Source: Phoronis australis
Taxonomy: Eukaryota > Phoronida > Phoronidae
Assembly (NCBI GenBank): GCA_002633005.1
Contig: NMRA01000589.1
Location: 156,641-220,640, forward strand
Direction: 5' to 3'
Length of the DNA: 64,000 nucleotides
Position numbers and translations under genes: made by a program. The stretch's first letter is position 1. Each line of letters begins with the position of its first letter. This document shows, in pieces, positions 1 to 14,400 of the stretch. The notes below the pieces were generated by a model, which searched no databases, was not told the origin of the DNA, and saw only the letters and a list, made by a program, of their open reading frames with translations.

Positions 1-493
1 ACACAAGCATAGGAATTCTAAGTCAGAAACTGCTGCTAAAACAACACAAATAAATGGTTTGGATACGTTTTCGGAAGACTGCAGATTGGTGCTTGTTTGA
101 GGGGGCGATTCTGTTTTAATACAAATCACGGGAGTTGAAGGGACTGATGTACGGTAGTTACCGATGATAATCGTGGACGCAGCCAATGTACATGTATTGA
201 GTGTAGGAGAGATGTCTACACAAACTCTAACACAGTGTTTCCGACTGTTTGAGTATTACTTTCAATCAAACAAGACTGTTTTCGGCAAACTTTAATGTCT
301 GAACAAAAGTGACGGTGGCTGTAAAATGTTCACAATCGACGACTAATCATCAAGTTAGATTTCATCCTTTTTAACACGTCACCTGCTTTTAATTGTTATT
401 GGTAATTACCGTGGAATCATATCTCAAAGCATGTTTGTGATCTGTTTTGATATTTTTCAAAAATATTATCATTTGTCATTGGCGTATTTTCAG
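1..493. other. intron sequence upstream of the first visible CUB exon
   Basis: No coding exon, RNA gene or repeat that I recognise. It ends in a pyrimidine-rich stretch and CAG acceptor directly before the exon at 494, so it is read as the 3' part of an intron; earlier exons of the CUB gene lie outside the window. Confidence 0.6.
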
Positions 494-671
494 ATTTACG
501 ATATAAATTCGAACCATACCAGAGTGAACCTAATAAAGCAGTTTTCCGCGTGTTACTGGTGTAGCTGGAGATCCTGGAGTTCCTCTGGTAATTCCGTGGA
601 GGTTTACATGTATAGTGACGTGTACGACACTGACTCTGGATTTGCTCTTGGATGGGCTATATCCATCATAC
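494..671 (+). CDS. exon: CUB0, second half
   Basis: CAG acceptor before 494 and GTAAGT donor at 672; ends in phase 1. It encodes IYDIN... through a YSD...GFALGW block typical of the end of a CUB domain. It has a Cys pair (CYWC) that most sibling exons lack. Its first half lies upstream of the window. Confidence 0.8.
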
Positions 672-3600
672 GTAAGTAGGAAAGAACCGCTTCATAATTC
701 AGAGATGACGTTAATATACCCAGTAATCAATGCTGAGTTCATACATTTTCTTTTTGAAACGAGGCGTATCCGGCGAGGGGTTAATCACGTGAGACTTGGC
801 CGCAATTAGCTAGTAACTGTTTGAAAAAAGCGAATTGTTTCTCACATTTTGAAAAGGGTTCTCGACCTTTGAGCATTTAGTCCTGGTTCAACACGTAGGG
901 AATGCAACACTAGTCACATTGCAAGTAATGAGTGAATCTTCATCTTCCGCTTACCCTATTGTTAACGCTGGTGTGAAGAATCCTCCTACTTAAAGACTGT
1001 ATTTTGATCTTGATCGCTTACCATGAAAAAACTAGCGTGCGTTCCATAGACGAAAGAACCTCGCGAAAGGTAGCGCAAGACTTTGCGTTGTTATTGCGAT
1101 CGAAGCACATGATTACCTGTCTTCGCTAGATACATGCATCCACGGAACTCTATTCGGCTCGAATCTCAATCTCTTTGCTCAGATTAGAAGTGAGACAGGC
1201 GCTACGGATGAACTGGCCGTTTGTTATGTCAACACTGAGGACTTGTCGGTGCTTGAAATGATTTCTCCGGCCAAGATAACTTTTTAACTTGGTCTCGGGC
1301 AAGAACAAAATACGAGATCTTTCCAAGCCCAAAAATCACTTTTCGGTATATTGAGTATGGGGACCAATTTAGTGTCTCCGGTTTCATAACGATTAGGCAG
1401 TATAAACCAAACGACAGCTAGAAGACAAATGTATTGTGACTTTTGTTTTGTTGCTATCATTAAAATATGTTTCGTGTTCCAATCCCAGGTTTATGAACTT
1501 TGAACAAATTACTTATTAGAATATCGGATTTTGCAACATTCGGAGTGACAACACGTGACCCAATGCAGAATCTTTCCAAAAATCGCAGTCTACGTGTCTT
1601 ATCGAAGGTAACCGTGGTTCAACTGCTTCCTTTTTTATAATTTTGTGTTTCGTGCTCTCTATTTTAGCATACCAAAATTTCACCCTGACTAATGTAACAG
1701 GTGAAATAACTTCACCAAGCTATCCTGGATATTATCCGAACAGCGTTCGCCTTAGATGGTTTGTGATTGGCCCTGAAGACAGTGTCCTTAGCTTCCGAGT
1801 CAGCGATCTTGTATTAGAAGCGTGTTGCGATTTTTTAGAGGTAAGGATGTTTCCCTTGCTTGTAAGTTTGCCAATTAGTTTCACCTTATTATCTGAAATT
1901 TCGCCTATCGTGAAGTTTTCATTGCTCCTAGTACGTTTTGAACGTTGGGTGTCGCTGCAGAAGACTGCGGGGGATGTGCTTGAATTTAAGCCACTGGATG
2001 CATATTTGCATTTAACAGCACTGATACAAAGCAGTACAAGATTGGTGTTTGCTTCTGGTTGGAAACTGTGCTTGTGCAGAGAATTGGAATATTGTAATAT
2101 ACAGTGCTGTGTTATATACTTACTGGTCTAGCGTCACCCAACCATAACGATATTTGCAATTCTGCACATATCAATGTCTTTTTTGTCGTACTACTCCACT
2201 GCATAAAGCACTGAGTTATTTAGGAGCTTCAAATATTAAACGCAACCGAATTATTTATGCCAAGGAAAATTGTTCATGCCACAATATGTAATTGCATATC
2301 AACCACCTACAATATAACACCAACAAAGTGTTTTGGTCAAACGTTTATCACCAAATGAACGGAAAATTCGTTCCATTGTATTGAGAATATTGGAAACCAC
2401 ATTCTGGTGATTTATTGCTTTGTTTTATAATTATAGATATACGAAATAGATGCCATTTCCAAATCTCGTTCACAACGTCTATACAGAAACGACGGAAAAA
2501 AGAAAATGACGTCAAGCACACAGGCTCTGGAATTCTCTTTCTTCTCCGATCCTGCCATTACGTATCAGCGAGGGTTTGCGTTAACATACGTGATTATCGG
2601 TGCGTATCTGTCAAACCAGTTATAAATCCGCTTCCTATCCTAAAAACAACTTTCGAGTTTGACTACTTACCACTGGCCCTCAAATTACTCTTCAGTCAAA
2701 TTAAGATGATTTCAGGGTGTGGAGACCACACTTTACACGGAGTTGGTTTCTCAGATCGTTTCACTTTATGCACCGCGTGCGGTAGTCTCGACAAATAACG
2801 AACGGTCAATTTTCAAAAGGTTGAGACCAAGCCTATCATGTTAAGTGGTGTGTTGACACTTTCAGTGGTCTAATTTCAATGCAAAAGTTTTGAGCACAAA
2901 GAGAATACCTGGCCGAGAATCGTTGAAAGCATAACACAGGCTCAATTGCTTCCGGTGACTCTACTGTAATAAATTGTGTACGACACATCGAGAAGTAAAC
3001 AGTGAATATACAAAGATGCTGTGTCGTATGAGTGATGTCATACCAAAGTAGTTATGTACAATCTCAAAATGCAATAGGGTACTATGGCACAGTTTATCTC
3101 CTAGCCACTTGTGTAGCCGTGCATTTCATAGATGTATTACTTTTCTACCTGAAGGAACAACAAACATTAGTTACCTTAATAAGACGACAACAGGGATAAT
3201 CCAGGCCCCTAACTTTCCCGGTGTATACCCGCTGTCAGTCGTCTACAGATGGATCATAACACTACCCGAAGGGGAGACCCTGTCTCTGAAAATAACGACC
3301 AGATCTCTGGAAGAGGCCTTCGATTTCCTAAAGGTAATTGTTGATGTATGAAACTCCCTCTGCTTCGTATATTTTCATTGTATATTGCACCATGCCCTCT
3401 AGGGGAGCTGTTCTTCACTCTGCATATTGTGCAGTCTATTGCTCACGTGACTTCTTCATATCTCCCTATGGACTCCTTTCATCATCTCACTGAAGATTAT
3501 AATAATTCCAGCCAATTACGTGATGAAATTTTGGCAGTACATGCTCACCCAGTGGGGGGCTCGAATTTTTGGGAATGTGGACCTTTCACTAAAAAAAAGG

Positions 3601-6600
3601 TTCACGGAGTACGTTCAGAGCTATGAATTTTGCATTCGTTGAATTTTGGTAGTTTCTGCCTTTTTAGTGGACTCGTTTTCTACTTTTTCGGAGTTTTTGT
3701 TTCTCTTAGGCGGACGTTTTTGCCCTCTTTGCCGAGCCTCCCGGAGTGCGCGCATGCAGTATGATCGTCTTTCAAATTTGCTGCGCAAACATTCATTAGT
3801 TCCAATGCAACGCAGGATTATGTTTTATAGACAGGCTTGGGACATTACAGTACGAGATACAATAGGATGTGTAGACTTCACGGTCAGCTGATTTTGTCCG
3901 GGAATTTACTTCAGAATAAACATGGCCAAAATAACATAAACGTACCTTCAGATAACTTTTTGCAAATATTTTCTTTTGTGTACCTGTATCTGATGTGGCA
4001 ATCATGGGACATAATTAAACGGATGACAATTATGTGACTTATGGAAATGTGACTTCGACTACAACCCAACCTCTCATTTTTATTACAAACATCAAATACA
4101 CCTCTGGCCAGCAAAACTGCGCTGGCTAATCGCTTCAGTGGTGCTATGGGATAGCTTACCAGCTCCACCTACCGTAAAAGTTCTTCAGTTTGGGACACAA
4201 TTTATAGCAAACATGTGAAATTACATTTTGCCAAATTTGTCTACAAAAATTAGGAAAATTTACTTTGCTTTTAGCATGGTTTGTATAGAGTATCTGTTAA
4301 GTAACAACATTTTGTAAAACTTTGAGCTTTTGAAACAACGTTGTAAGCCGCTGAAAAATAGAAATATAGCAGTCTTAGCAATTATTTTTGTCCCAAGTTG
4401 AGAACTTTTTTCGTGATCATGTAGCTGGACTTAAAGCGCAGTGTTAAATTACTGCAATGTCACGCGGTAACAAGCTGCTTAAATCATTCTGACATCCAAA
4501 TGAACTCACCGTTGATAGAAATGCACTTTACAATCTATTCTGAAGATTCTGACGCTTTGTGTTTAACTTTTTATTTCCCCCAGGGGGCGTTTGCGATTGT
4601 TTTCCGTGAAGTATCACCGAGAACACGACTAAAAGAATCCGGGCTCAGTTCCGTAGACGCGAAATTCTCGCGAGTAAAGCTGGTGCGATCACTTGCTTTG
4701 CTTGTAATGCACGGCGATATCTTGCAAATACTTGTGCTTGGATGGTCCTGCACCCCTTTTTGCGAACGCATTGTGTCTACGGAACCAGCGCCTGTTATTG
4801 CTGTACTTTGTTTGTGCGTGTGGTAATGGTATCTATGGTGGGCTTGGCCTAATTGCTTTTTATCAAAGCGGTGCTACTATATGATATCATTAACCGAATG
4901 TTATGCGATCAATGCGAGAGTTGCCCTAAGACTTAAAATGTGGATTTCAGTTCATACTATTAAATATTACAAGTATCGTATTTGAACAATAAAATGTCTT
5001 TTTTCTACAGATATACGAAATCAAGAACAACACACGCACTGCTCTTCTCGGCCAATATACGGATTTCTGGGGGTTTTCGAACAGTTTTGTTTTGTCAACT
5101 TCATCATCAACAGAAATATTCTTCTTCAGTGACATCGACATTGCGTACAACTCTGGATTTTATTTAGGAGCATTTTCAACCAATATCGGTAAGAGAATCG
5201 CTTGTGTGTATAATCTGCAGTATGAACATTCAAAAAGTGTAATTTAAGACCTTGCCCATATGAAATACAATCGCGGCATCTGACCAGAAGCACATCCTAG
5301 GAACAGACGCTCTCGCCTCATGATCTGTAGCATCCAACTGGAGCAGATGATGTCAGCTAATGTTCTCAACTCAGCAGACGTGACATCAAAAATCCATTTG
5401 TAAAAGGTTGTTAGTTTTCCGTTAGTCAAGACGGTCGTAACTTGGATTTTAAGTTGGGTCCAGTTCATTTACGTGGCTCTTGAAGTCAGTCGTTGAGTCC
5501 GAATGTGAAAAGTTACGCAACGTTTTTGTTTTTTTTTGTGGAAAACGCAGCATCGCGTTTGCTGTAGAGTGCGTACGATCGTCTTAGCTCCGACTTACGA
5601 ACATTGATAGAACGGGAACCTTATCTGCGCAGATCATTCAGAAATAGAGGAAACTTCAAGTGGATAAATTTTACTTTGTGCACTGAAGTTGTGAAAAGCC
5701 ACTACCTTCGTCTGGCAAATGAATTTATTGGGCCTGGCCTCCGTGAGAAGTGTCAGTTTTCCTCAAGTCCAGCAAGCACTTTTTACTTGACCAAGGAATG
5801 ACACATTTCCAGTTTTACAACAATAAATGGCCCAAACTGTTAATTATTTTTAATAAAGCTAGACCGATAATGTGTTTCAAAATGTCAATTCACAAAATAC
5901 TTCTCTTTTCTTCGTTCTTAGAAAACAAGACCGTTTCCATTTATAACCAGTCTAGTGGTGAAATCACGTCTCCCAACTACCCATTAGCCTACCCTGAAGC
6001 ATGCCGCTACTTTTGGGAGGTCAAAGTCAACCACACGGATTCGTACATTGGGTTGATCCTGAATCACGCTCACTTGGAAATGCATTACGACAAACTCCAG
6101 GTATTATTGTAATTATTCGAGTGACATCGCTTGGCATGATGCCTTCTATGTGTTGGCGGGTGCAAGCGATCACTCATTCATCAAAGAGTCAGAGGTGACT
6201 ACGAGATTTTTTGGAAACAATCTCTGCAAGCTTTGAAGAAACTGCCTGCAATAGCTGTTTCCTTATCTGTAAGAAGTCGATGTTTCGGGTTATTTGCGCT
6301 ACGTTCCGTAGTCACAAAAAACCCGCAAAAACGCAAGATTACACAGAATTCACAAGACATTGCCCGGCATTTCAATTGCAAATGATCTCATAAACTTTTC
6401 TAAACTAGTGAGTGTCTTAGATTTACTGAGTGCAGCCTAGATGTGGAGCAGTTGCTTTCAAAACTGATCGTGCAGTTTTCAAAAAGGTTGCATTGTGCTA
6501 TTTTGGTGGAAGCTACACTGAATATCAAAAAGTGTCCACATTACCTCAGGTAATTTCCTAGCCTACTAAAATATCAGATGTATGCTGATGACTTCAGGAA

Positions 6601-8319
6601 ATGACTTGGAACTGAATTAAATAAATCTTTGTCTTTATAGTTTCAAAAATGGTGCCCGTTTTAATGGGGTTCGTTACCATAAAATAGTTGTACCAATTGT
6701 ACCGATCACGGCGGGATTTGGCAATTTGTGAGAGGTGTTTTGAAAATGCACTAACTGATTCATCATTTTCACTTAATGTGATTTAAAATTTGCTTATTTT
6801 CCAAGGTAATGGATTCGCAAGGAAAAATTGTGCAAGATTATACGGGGTTGACATCAGAGTTATCCAGCAAGAGTCTAATACCGTCTACCGAAATGAAGAT
6901 CTACTTCTACAGCGATGAAGCGATAACATACGAGAAAGGATTCTCAATTACTTGGCAGGAGCTTCGTGAGTCTGTCGCAGTATTTCAAACATCAAGATCT
7001 CCAGGAAATTTATATTCGTATATATGTGGGCATACTCGGAATCTCCGTATAGCGTACATCTGGGGGTCATCATCCCTCCTAATATAAACGAAATCTATCA
7101 AGGAAACCATGATCGGCGTCTTTCCAATAGATTCGACTACTGATGCGCTTCTCTCCATGGCCTTTTCCCTCGCCATTGCATCACTCACGTCGGTGGGATT
7201 TCGTTCACATTTGGTGGGTTACTTGGGGATCTCTTTTTCCAGGTCACCACACTGAGAATCAAAGTTTTGTCTTTGCAATGGCTGATAAATAAATTTCTTA
7301 AGCACATGAAGTACGACTAGGTAAAACGGTGTTGAATCTGTGCTTGGCCGAGAGGGCGAAGGAGTAGACGTACTCCAACCATTCAAAGCATGTAAGGACA
7401 TCATTTTAGGTCTTCGCACGGATAAATGCAGTGTTCAGATAAAATGACCTAACTAGCGCAAGTGATCTTTAAGTAGTCTAATAGTTATATATACTAAGAG
7501 AACTCTCTCTCTCTCTCTATGTATATGCGTGTGTGTGTATTTACCTGTTAATATTTAGTTCTTTGGTGAAGCAATCTGGGATTTAAACGCATTTTTCACA
7601 TTCATCCAATTTTTTATCATTCTCAAATGACCTGACAACTCAAGTTACAGGCAGTGCGCACATTTTTTAATCCTCAATTTTAAGGTTCGTGAATGCTCTC
7701 TCTGATAGTTTCGGCATTCTATTGAGCAGGGGAGTGGAACCCTGTCACAATGAGGTATATCGTGAGACCGATAATAAGAAAATATAAGGCCTAATTCGCT
7801 TTATTTAAGCTAAACATGGATAAATGCTGCTTTAAGTTGAATCCTGCTTTTAGAACTCCAGTAATGCACCAATAGTGCAGAGCGGGGCCTGAACGAAGAT
7901 TGGTTGATATCAACAAAAGGAAGGTTAGCATCCTTTTATTAGGTAGTTTATGTATTTCACGTGGCATGCATACACTGTCAGTAATGTTGAACCAAATGTT
8001 AGTGATCGCTGACAACACACATAGCCTAACTATAAGTGTGTCCTATGTTGCCAGGTGTCGTCACAAGCCACATCAACGCCATTCAGTCTGGACTGATCAC
8101 GTCTCCCGGTTACCCCAACTTCTACCCAACAGCGTACATCTACAAGTGGTTTATAACCGTGTCCGCGGGGTCACGGGTGTACATGAAAATCACCGATGTT
8201 TACACCGAGACTTGTTGCGATTATTTGCAGGTGTGTGCAGGTTTTACCAATGGCTAGGTGAACAGTCTACATTCATAGACAAACTTAGAAGAGATCTGCC
8301 TGCTATTCTTGTTGCCTCG

Positions 8320-8366
<47 letters not shown>

Positions 8367-8420
8367 AATTCTTTTGTTGCGCCTGTTGCCTCTGCTGCAG
8401 CTTATTACTTACGTTTGTAC

Positions 8421-8454
<34 letters not shown>

Positions 8455-11400
8455 GTAATAGTAATAGTAATAGTAATAGTAATAGTAATAATAATAATTA
8501 TCATTATTATTACTATCATCATCATTATTATTAGTAGTGGTATTATTATAATAATAATTATTATTGTCATTGTTGTTGTTGTTGTTGTTGTTGTTATTAT
8601 TGTTATTGGTATTCTTATTATTATATTTAATATATTTCCAGTTATTTAAAGCTGCATTTTGCTGTTGTTCAGTTGCCAATGGTTGAATTTCTACCAAAGC
8701 GTTTTGGGTTTGAGAATATTACCACGTTCATTGAATTGTTGCCAAATGCCGAGCCAGTCACAGAAAATGGGTACATGCGCCATTTTGGAATCTGAATTTT
8801 TTTTAGGATTGGCCAACCCCAGTAAACTCTGAAGCGTTTTGTTGAGTCCATGATGGTTTCAATGTTTTTGTTGGTTACGGAAATAGAATCCTATTACCGC
8901 ATTGATTTACGTTGGTTTCAGATTTATAATCTGGTCAATGGAACAAGACAGGGAGAGGTTACTGCCCAACTTTCCTTCATCTTGTGGAATGCATTTTACA
9001 CTTCGGCCACTAACACTGTAGAAGTTTTCTTTATCAGTGACATGCGATTAACCTACCGCGGCTTCAGCCTGGGATGGCATTCTACAGGATTAGGTGTGTA
9101 AATTATTAAACAGAGCTAGGCCTACAGCAGGTGTTCTAGAGTGTGTTGTCCTTGTAAATGACATTGCTATTTGAAAATTCCTACACAAATATTGTTTGTC
9201 CTTTGGTTGAATTTCACGTGAATTAAACATCTGACCCAATGTTAGCTCAAATCGGAAAGATATGGCTTTAGCATCTTGACATGTCTAAATGTGGATGATA
9301 TAAAGATGCCCGATTGAAACGGTGTAATTCACGGGTGAGAAACAACATGACCGCCGGTCCTCTAAATCGGACTGACTCACCCAAAACAGGACCTCCGGGG
9401 ATCAAATGGGACAGTCGCACCAGAAAATGGGACTGACGCACCTAAAAACATGACCGCCTCACCAGAAAACAGGACCGCCGGAAACTGAACGTGACCGCCG
9501 GACAATACGTAGTTATCAATGTCTTTGTATGATACTGCTTGCGATTACGTAACCGGTTTTTAGGTGCGTCAGTCCCATTTTCTGGAGCGACGGTCCTATT
9601 TGATCCCCGGAGGTCCTGTTTTGGGTGAGCCGGTCCGATTTAAGAGGACCGGCGGTCATGTTGTTTCTCACCCGTGTAATTGCTATGAGCTATACACATT
9701 TCATCTATGTGAAGAATAATGCTGGATGCATGTGCATACTAAGAAAAAACAGAGTACTGGGAATTGTGGGATTTTGCATTAATGTTGGAGTACAGTTGAT
9801 ATCTATTGATACATCCGTGCACTCTCTTTCACAACGGAGTAATTGTTTTTTAGTCAAATAAACAATTACTCCATGCCGGGCCTGTGTTTTGTAGCAATCT
9901 TCACACTTACAAGTGTTGCTTTCCATCGCTCCCGCGCTGCATTAAGTCTTCCTTTTTGTCTTCTCTGTAGCTCACACTCTCTCAACTATAAACGGTAGTT
10001 CCTCCGGTGAAATCCTTTCACCTAACTATCCGCAGCAGTACAGCTCACCCATCAAGCACAGTTGGGTGATTCAAGCACAGCAGGCGTCTTCTTGGATTGG
10101 CGTAAAGCTGGTGTCGCTAGACCTGGAGGACTGCTGTGATAACGTTACGGTAACTAGGCTGACAATCTCAAGTTAAAGAAAAAACTTGCGAGCTGTGTCT
10201 TACAAAAGTGGACGCGAGATCATAACTGTTGAGTTGTTTTAAGTTTGCAATCATAGTCTAATATTTTTTGATACCATGAGTTTCTATACAGTTAATGCAA
10301 TTCGTTGACCGAAGCTGATTTTGATAAGAAATTTAGTAAGAAAATAACTACACCTACTTTGCCGGGGTAAACGATTAACTTGAAATAGAATCTACATTTA
10401 GTCTCTAACAATGGCAGTTAAGAAACTGGTGAGTTATTAGGGTATGGTCAAACTAAAATCAGTTATTGGGGTTTGTGGGATATTTCATGTCACATGACTG
10501 ATTTAAGGCCAAATCTGGCCGTTTTGTAACTTCAGGCCCGAGAGCTTGCCATGGTTAACAATTTCACCTGGTACAAAGTGCTAAAAACATCTTTTTTGTT
10601 CTTCTGTTTTCCGGTCCAGTTTTAGCAACTAATTGTTCTTCAGTTGTTGTCTCAGTGCAAAAACGAATGTTCCTAATTCGACATCTATGTTGTAGTCATT
10701 TGTGTGGCAAATGCGAATCCCGAATAATCGGTACTAAGGCACTTTTGGTATTACTTAATGTAAGATATTTATAAACACGTCCAAAGGTTTTGCTTAAACT
10801 CAAAATCGTCATCAATGGTGTAAACAAATCATCAAGGAAAACTTTGCAAGCGACCAATCACTCAAAGCATCAGAACCGGATTGAACACAACAAAACTGGA
10901 CGTCAAGGTCACAGTGGTAGTGTCAAGGTCAATTTGGCATTGATGCTGTGAGCTGTTGTTTGTTGCCATGGTTCGCTTTACTAGTGACTGTTTCCGATGA
11001 TGGAACTTCTGGATGTGTATACTATGTATTCTTATCTCTTTTCTGTCATTATTACTTTGGCTTAAAAACATAATTGTGAATCACATTCTATTTATTGCCT
11101 GTAGGGATACCTGATCGACTCCGCCGGTACCAAAACTCTACTTGACCTGAAAGCCTTGTGGTCGACCTTTGAAAAGAAATTCCTCAGCAAAAACCCTTCC
11201 TTGGAGATATTTTTCTACGCCGATCCAGCCATAAGTGCGGGTGGATTTAAAATACTTTGGACAGAATTACGTAAGACATGTTTCGATAGTTTGTGGCAAA
11301 CAAAATTGAAATCTAATGCTTTAGTGTTTCTCTTACACGGAACTGTTATGTATCACTCAGTGATGTTCGACATAAGTAACGGAAATTGAAAATCTAGCCC

Positions 11401-14400
11401 ATGTTAATGAAAATTCTATATCCATGTGATGTTTGATTTGGTATATAAAATTTTGTAAAAGCTTTCAGTCTCATTAAATAACTTCATTTTGAGTGGTCTC
11501 TAGCTGTAGTACAACACCTACTTTAGCATCACACTAAGCTATACGAAACAGCAGTTATTATTAAAAACTTTAATCATTTTATTCAACTAAAATATTCGTT
11601 TTTTTGGAAATTGAACTTTTTTGGTCATAATTGAGTTGCGTACTCTTAATGTGCTCCATATCCCTTGAATTTTTCAGCCTTGACGTCACATAGCATTACA
11701 AACGAAAAATTTGGAAAGATCTACGGCCCTGGGTATCCGGGGTCCTACAGAGTTGCTGAACAGCACCGGTGGCTTATAACTGTGCAAGCCGGGGCACGAG
11801 TGATTGTGAAGCTACTTGAGTTAAACATAGAACTAAACTGGGATGAGTTCAGGGTAAATTTTATCGTCTTTATTAGGAATTTTACTCCCGAAAGGGGCTG
11901 TGGTGTAAACCTTAAAATAATCTTTGAATTTTATTTGTCGTTCACAGTTATGAAGTAATATGTCATCAAATTTTCTTCCCCCATTGTTGCAGAATGGTAT
12001 TGTATAGAAAAATTTGCCTACCAACATTTTAGCAATGTTGTCCTAAAACTTTCTGAAACATATTTTTATTTGTGATATTTTTGCTAACGGTTGCATCTTA
12101 CTTTCTATCTAGATCACGGAGGGATCGGCGGATAGTAACGTTAACTTATGCTCGGGCGCCTCTTGTTCTCCCCTGCCACTCGTTGTTCAGACTGCAAGTT
12201 CCAACAAAATGAGTATAGTCTTCACTAGCGACATAGACACAGTATACGCCAAAAGCTTCTATCTTGGCTGGTCATCATCGCAGACAGGTAAATAAACTTG
12301 GAATGAATTTGTGACGTCAATGGAGACCTTTTTCATTATCTTTTCAAATTTTTAGTTGTTGTTACACTGGCATCATCCATAACAAATAGTAAGCTAACAG
12401 TGACGTAGTTTTATTTGCAAACTTTTGACCGTGCTATTTTTTGCCCTTTTGCCACATCACGTGTTCTGTATAACCACAAAACATTTCCCCATTTTATGCT
12501 TTACTATATTTATCTGCTTAGACTGTGCAATGTGTTGTATTTGAACTGTACATTCAGACCATATAGTGACGACCGTTGCCGGTCTCTCTGGAGTCATCAT
12601 ATCTCCCAACTATCCATCCACGTATAACGACTCCTCGCAACACTCCTGGACAATTAACTGCCCGTCAAACCACGCCGTCAACATCAAACTTGTCGTCATC
12701 GACTTGGAGACCGGGTATGATTTCCTTGAGGTGAGTACGCTTATAGACTCGGAGGACACTTGGACTTTTTGACAGTACTTTAGGGTGCTCAAAGTTCAAT
12801 AGAGAAGCAATAGACAGGTCGTGTATTTTGTTCCTTTTTCTTGACCTACAGTTGTTCTCAAGAACCTCTTCTTGCGCTTGCTCGCATTCTTAATATCGAG
12901 GAAGGTAAATATGAAAGCTATACATGTATAACTAAGATGCTAGATCAGTTGTTGACGTTCGCCATAACTATCTGTTCTTTCTAATGGGATATATATTTTG
13001 TGCCAGGTTTCATATCATGTTTGTGGTCTTATTTGAAGTTTCTCGGCCCCTATATAAACAGATTCGAAAGGTTAAAGGCGGGTCGAAAACAGTTCACACT
13101 TTCAACGGATATCTTAACGGAAGAATGACTGGAAGCTTGCCATCTTTAACCTCCTCGTGGCTGGACAATGTCGACCAAGTGGAGATTTACTTTAACTCCG
13201 ACCCCGCCATCTCAAGTCGTGGCTTTAAACTACACTGGGCATTGTCGGGTATGTGGAGAAGGATGATGATGAGGCTCTCTGGAATGTTGAGGTTCTTTAT
13301 AGGTTTGCCATTTGGCGGGAGTAATAGAATAAGCTGGCGTTGTGTTGCTCGATCTAAACATTCACACGGTTTTTAATTTGAAGCTGCAGTTAGCTAATCG
13401 TATGCTCTGTGTCAATGCTGAATACTTAATCGTAGCGGTTCGGGCTCAGAAATATTACCACGCTCATCCCATCTTAACTTATCGCCGAATGAATCGGCGA
13501 CTCCAGTCGCAATCAAAAAGTGCATGGGTGAGCCAACCCCATCAAATTCTAAAGCGCTCTCTCGAGTCGCTGATGGTTTCACTGTTCTTGTTGGTAACAC
13601 AAATTGAATCCCGTCCCAGTAAGGGATATTACAAGAGCAATTTTCTGATAATGAAGAACTTAAATTAGATTTTGCTTTTCAGCCGTCTAAACATAGTGAA
13701 CTGCAGGTTAATTAGATGCCATTTCAGCCGAAAAAAATTCTATATTTTCCATCCAGGTACGATGGGGAATTTCTTTATCGAATCTCACAGCCGGTTGTAA
13801 CCATTCCAGGAAATTCTATCCTTTAGGGATTAGAATAGTGAATCCGTTCAGTAACGTTAGGGCCTACAGTAGGACCTAGTTAAAATCTAGTAGGTCACGT
13901 GATCTCATTTAAAACACACGGCAGTATCTCAGGTAATCTCGCGAAGTCTTGATTTTTAGCGAGGTCCTAGCCTTACTCAACGGGAGGCTGTTCTAGAGTA
14001 TTGACTTGTGTGTTTATTTACGTACAACGTATTTGTTTATCCAGTGACCCCGAGGCTTTTTTCTCCACCCTTAAAAGTACGAGTTGTCTTTCATGACATT
14101 TACAGAGATTCTCGTCCCTGCCGCTCTGTCAGAAAAAGAGCTGGGTTCTTTCAAAACTCCACACTACGGCTCGGGTAACTATTCAGTGGGCTTCCGACAC
14201 TCATGGACTATCACCACAACAAACAACCTCGAAAGTGATTTCCAAATCCTCATCAAAATTGAAGAAGTAGATTTGGAATTTTGTTGCGACACGTTTCAGG
14301 TAAGAGATTGATACCTACACTGTTTCGAAACATAAATTTGATTTAGGTGTGTCTTCTTGTGTTTTGGCATTAGAACATTTTTCCGCACGAGTCAATGGCA

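Noticed and set aside
7900-8649. Long plus-strand frame with poly-Leu and poly-Ile
   Set aside because: Translation of the CTG and AAT/ATT microsatellites in an intron.
8365-8697. Minus-strand poly-Asn/poly-Tyr frame
   Set aside because: Opposite strand of the same microsatellite.
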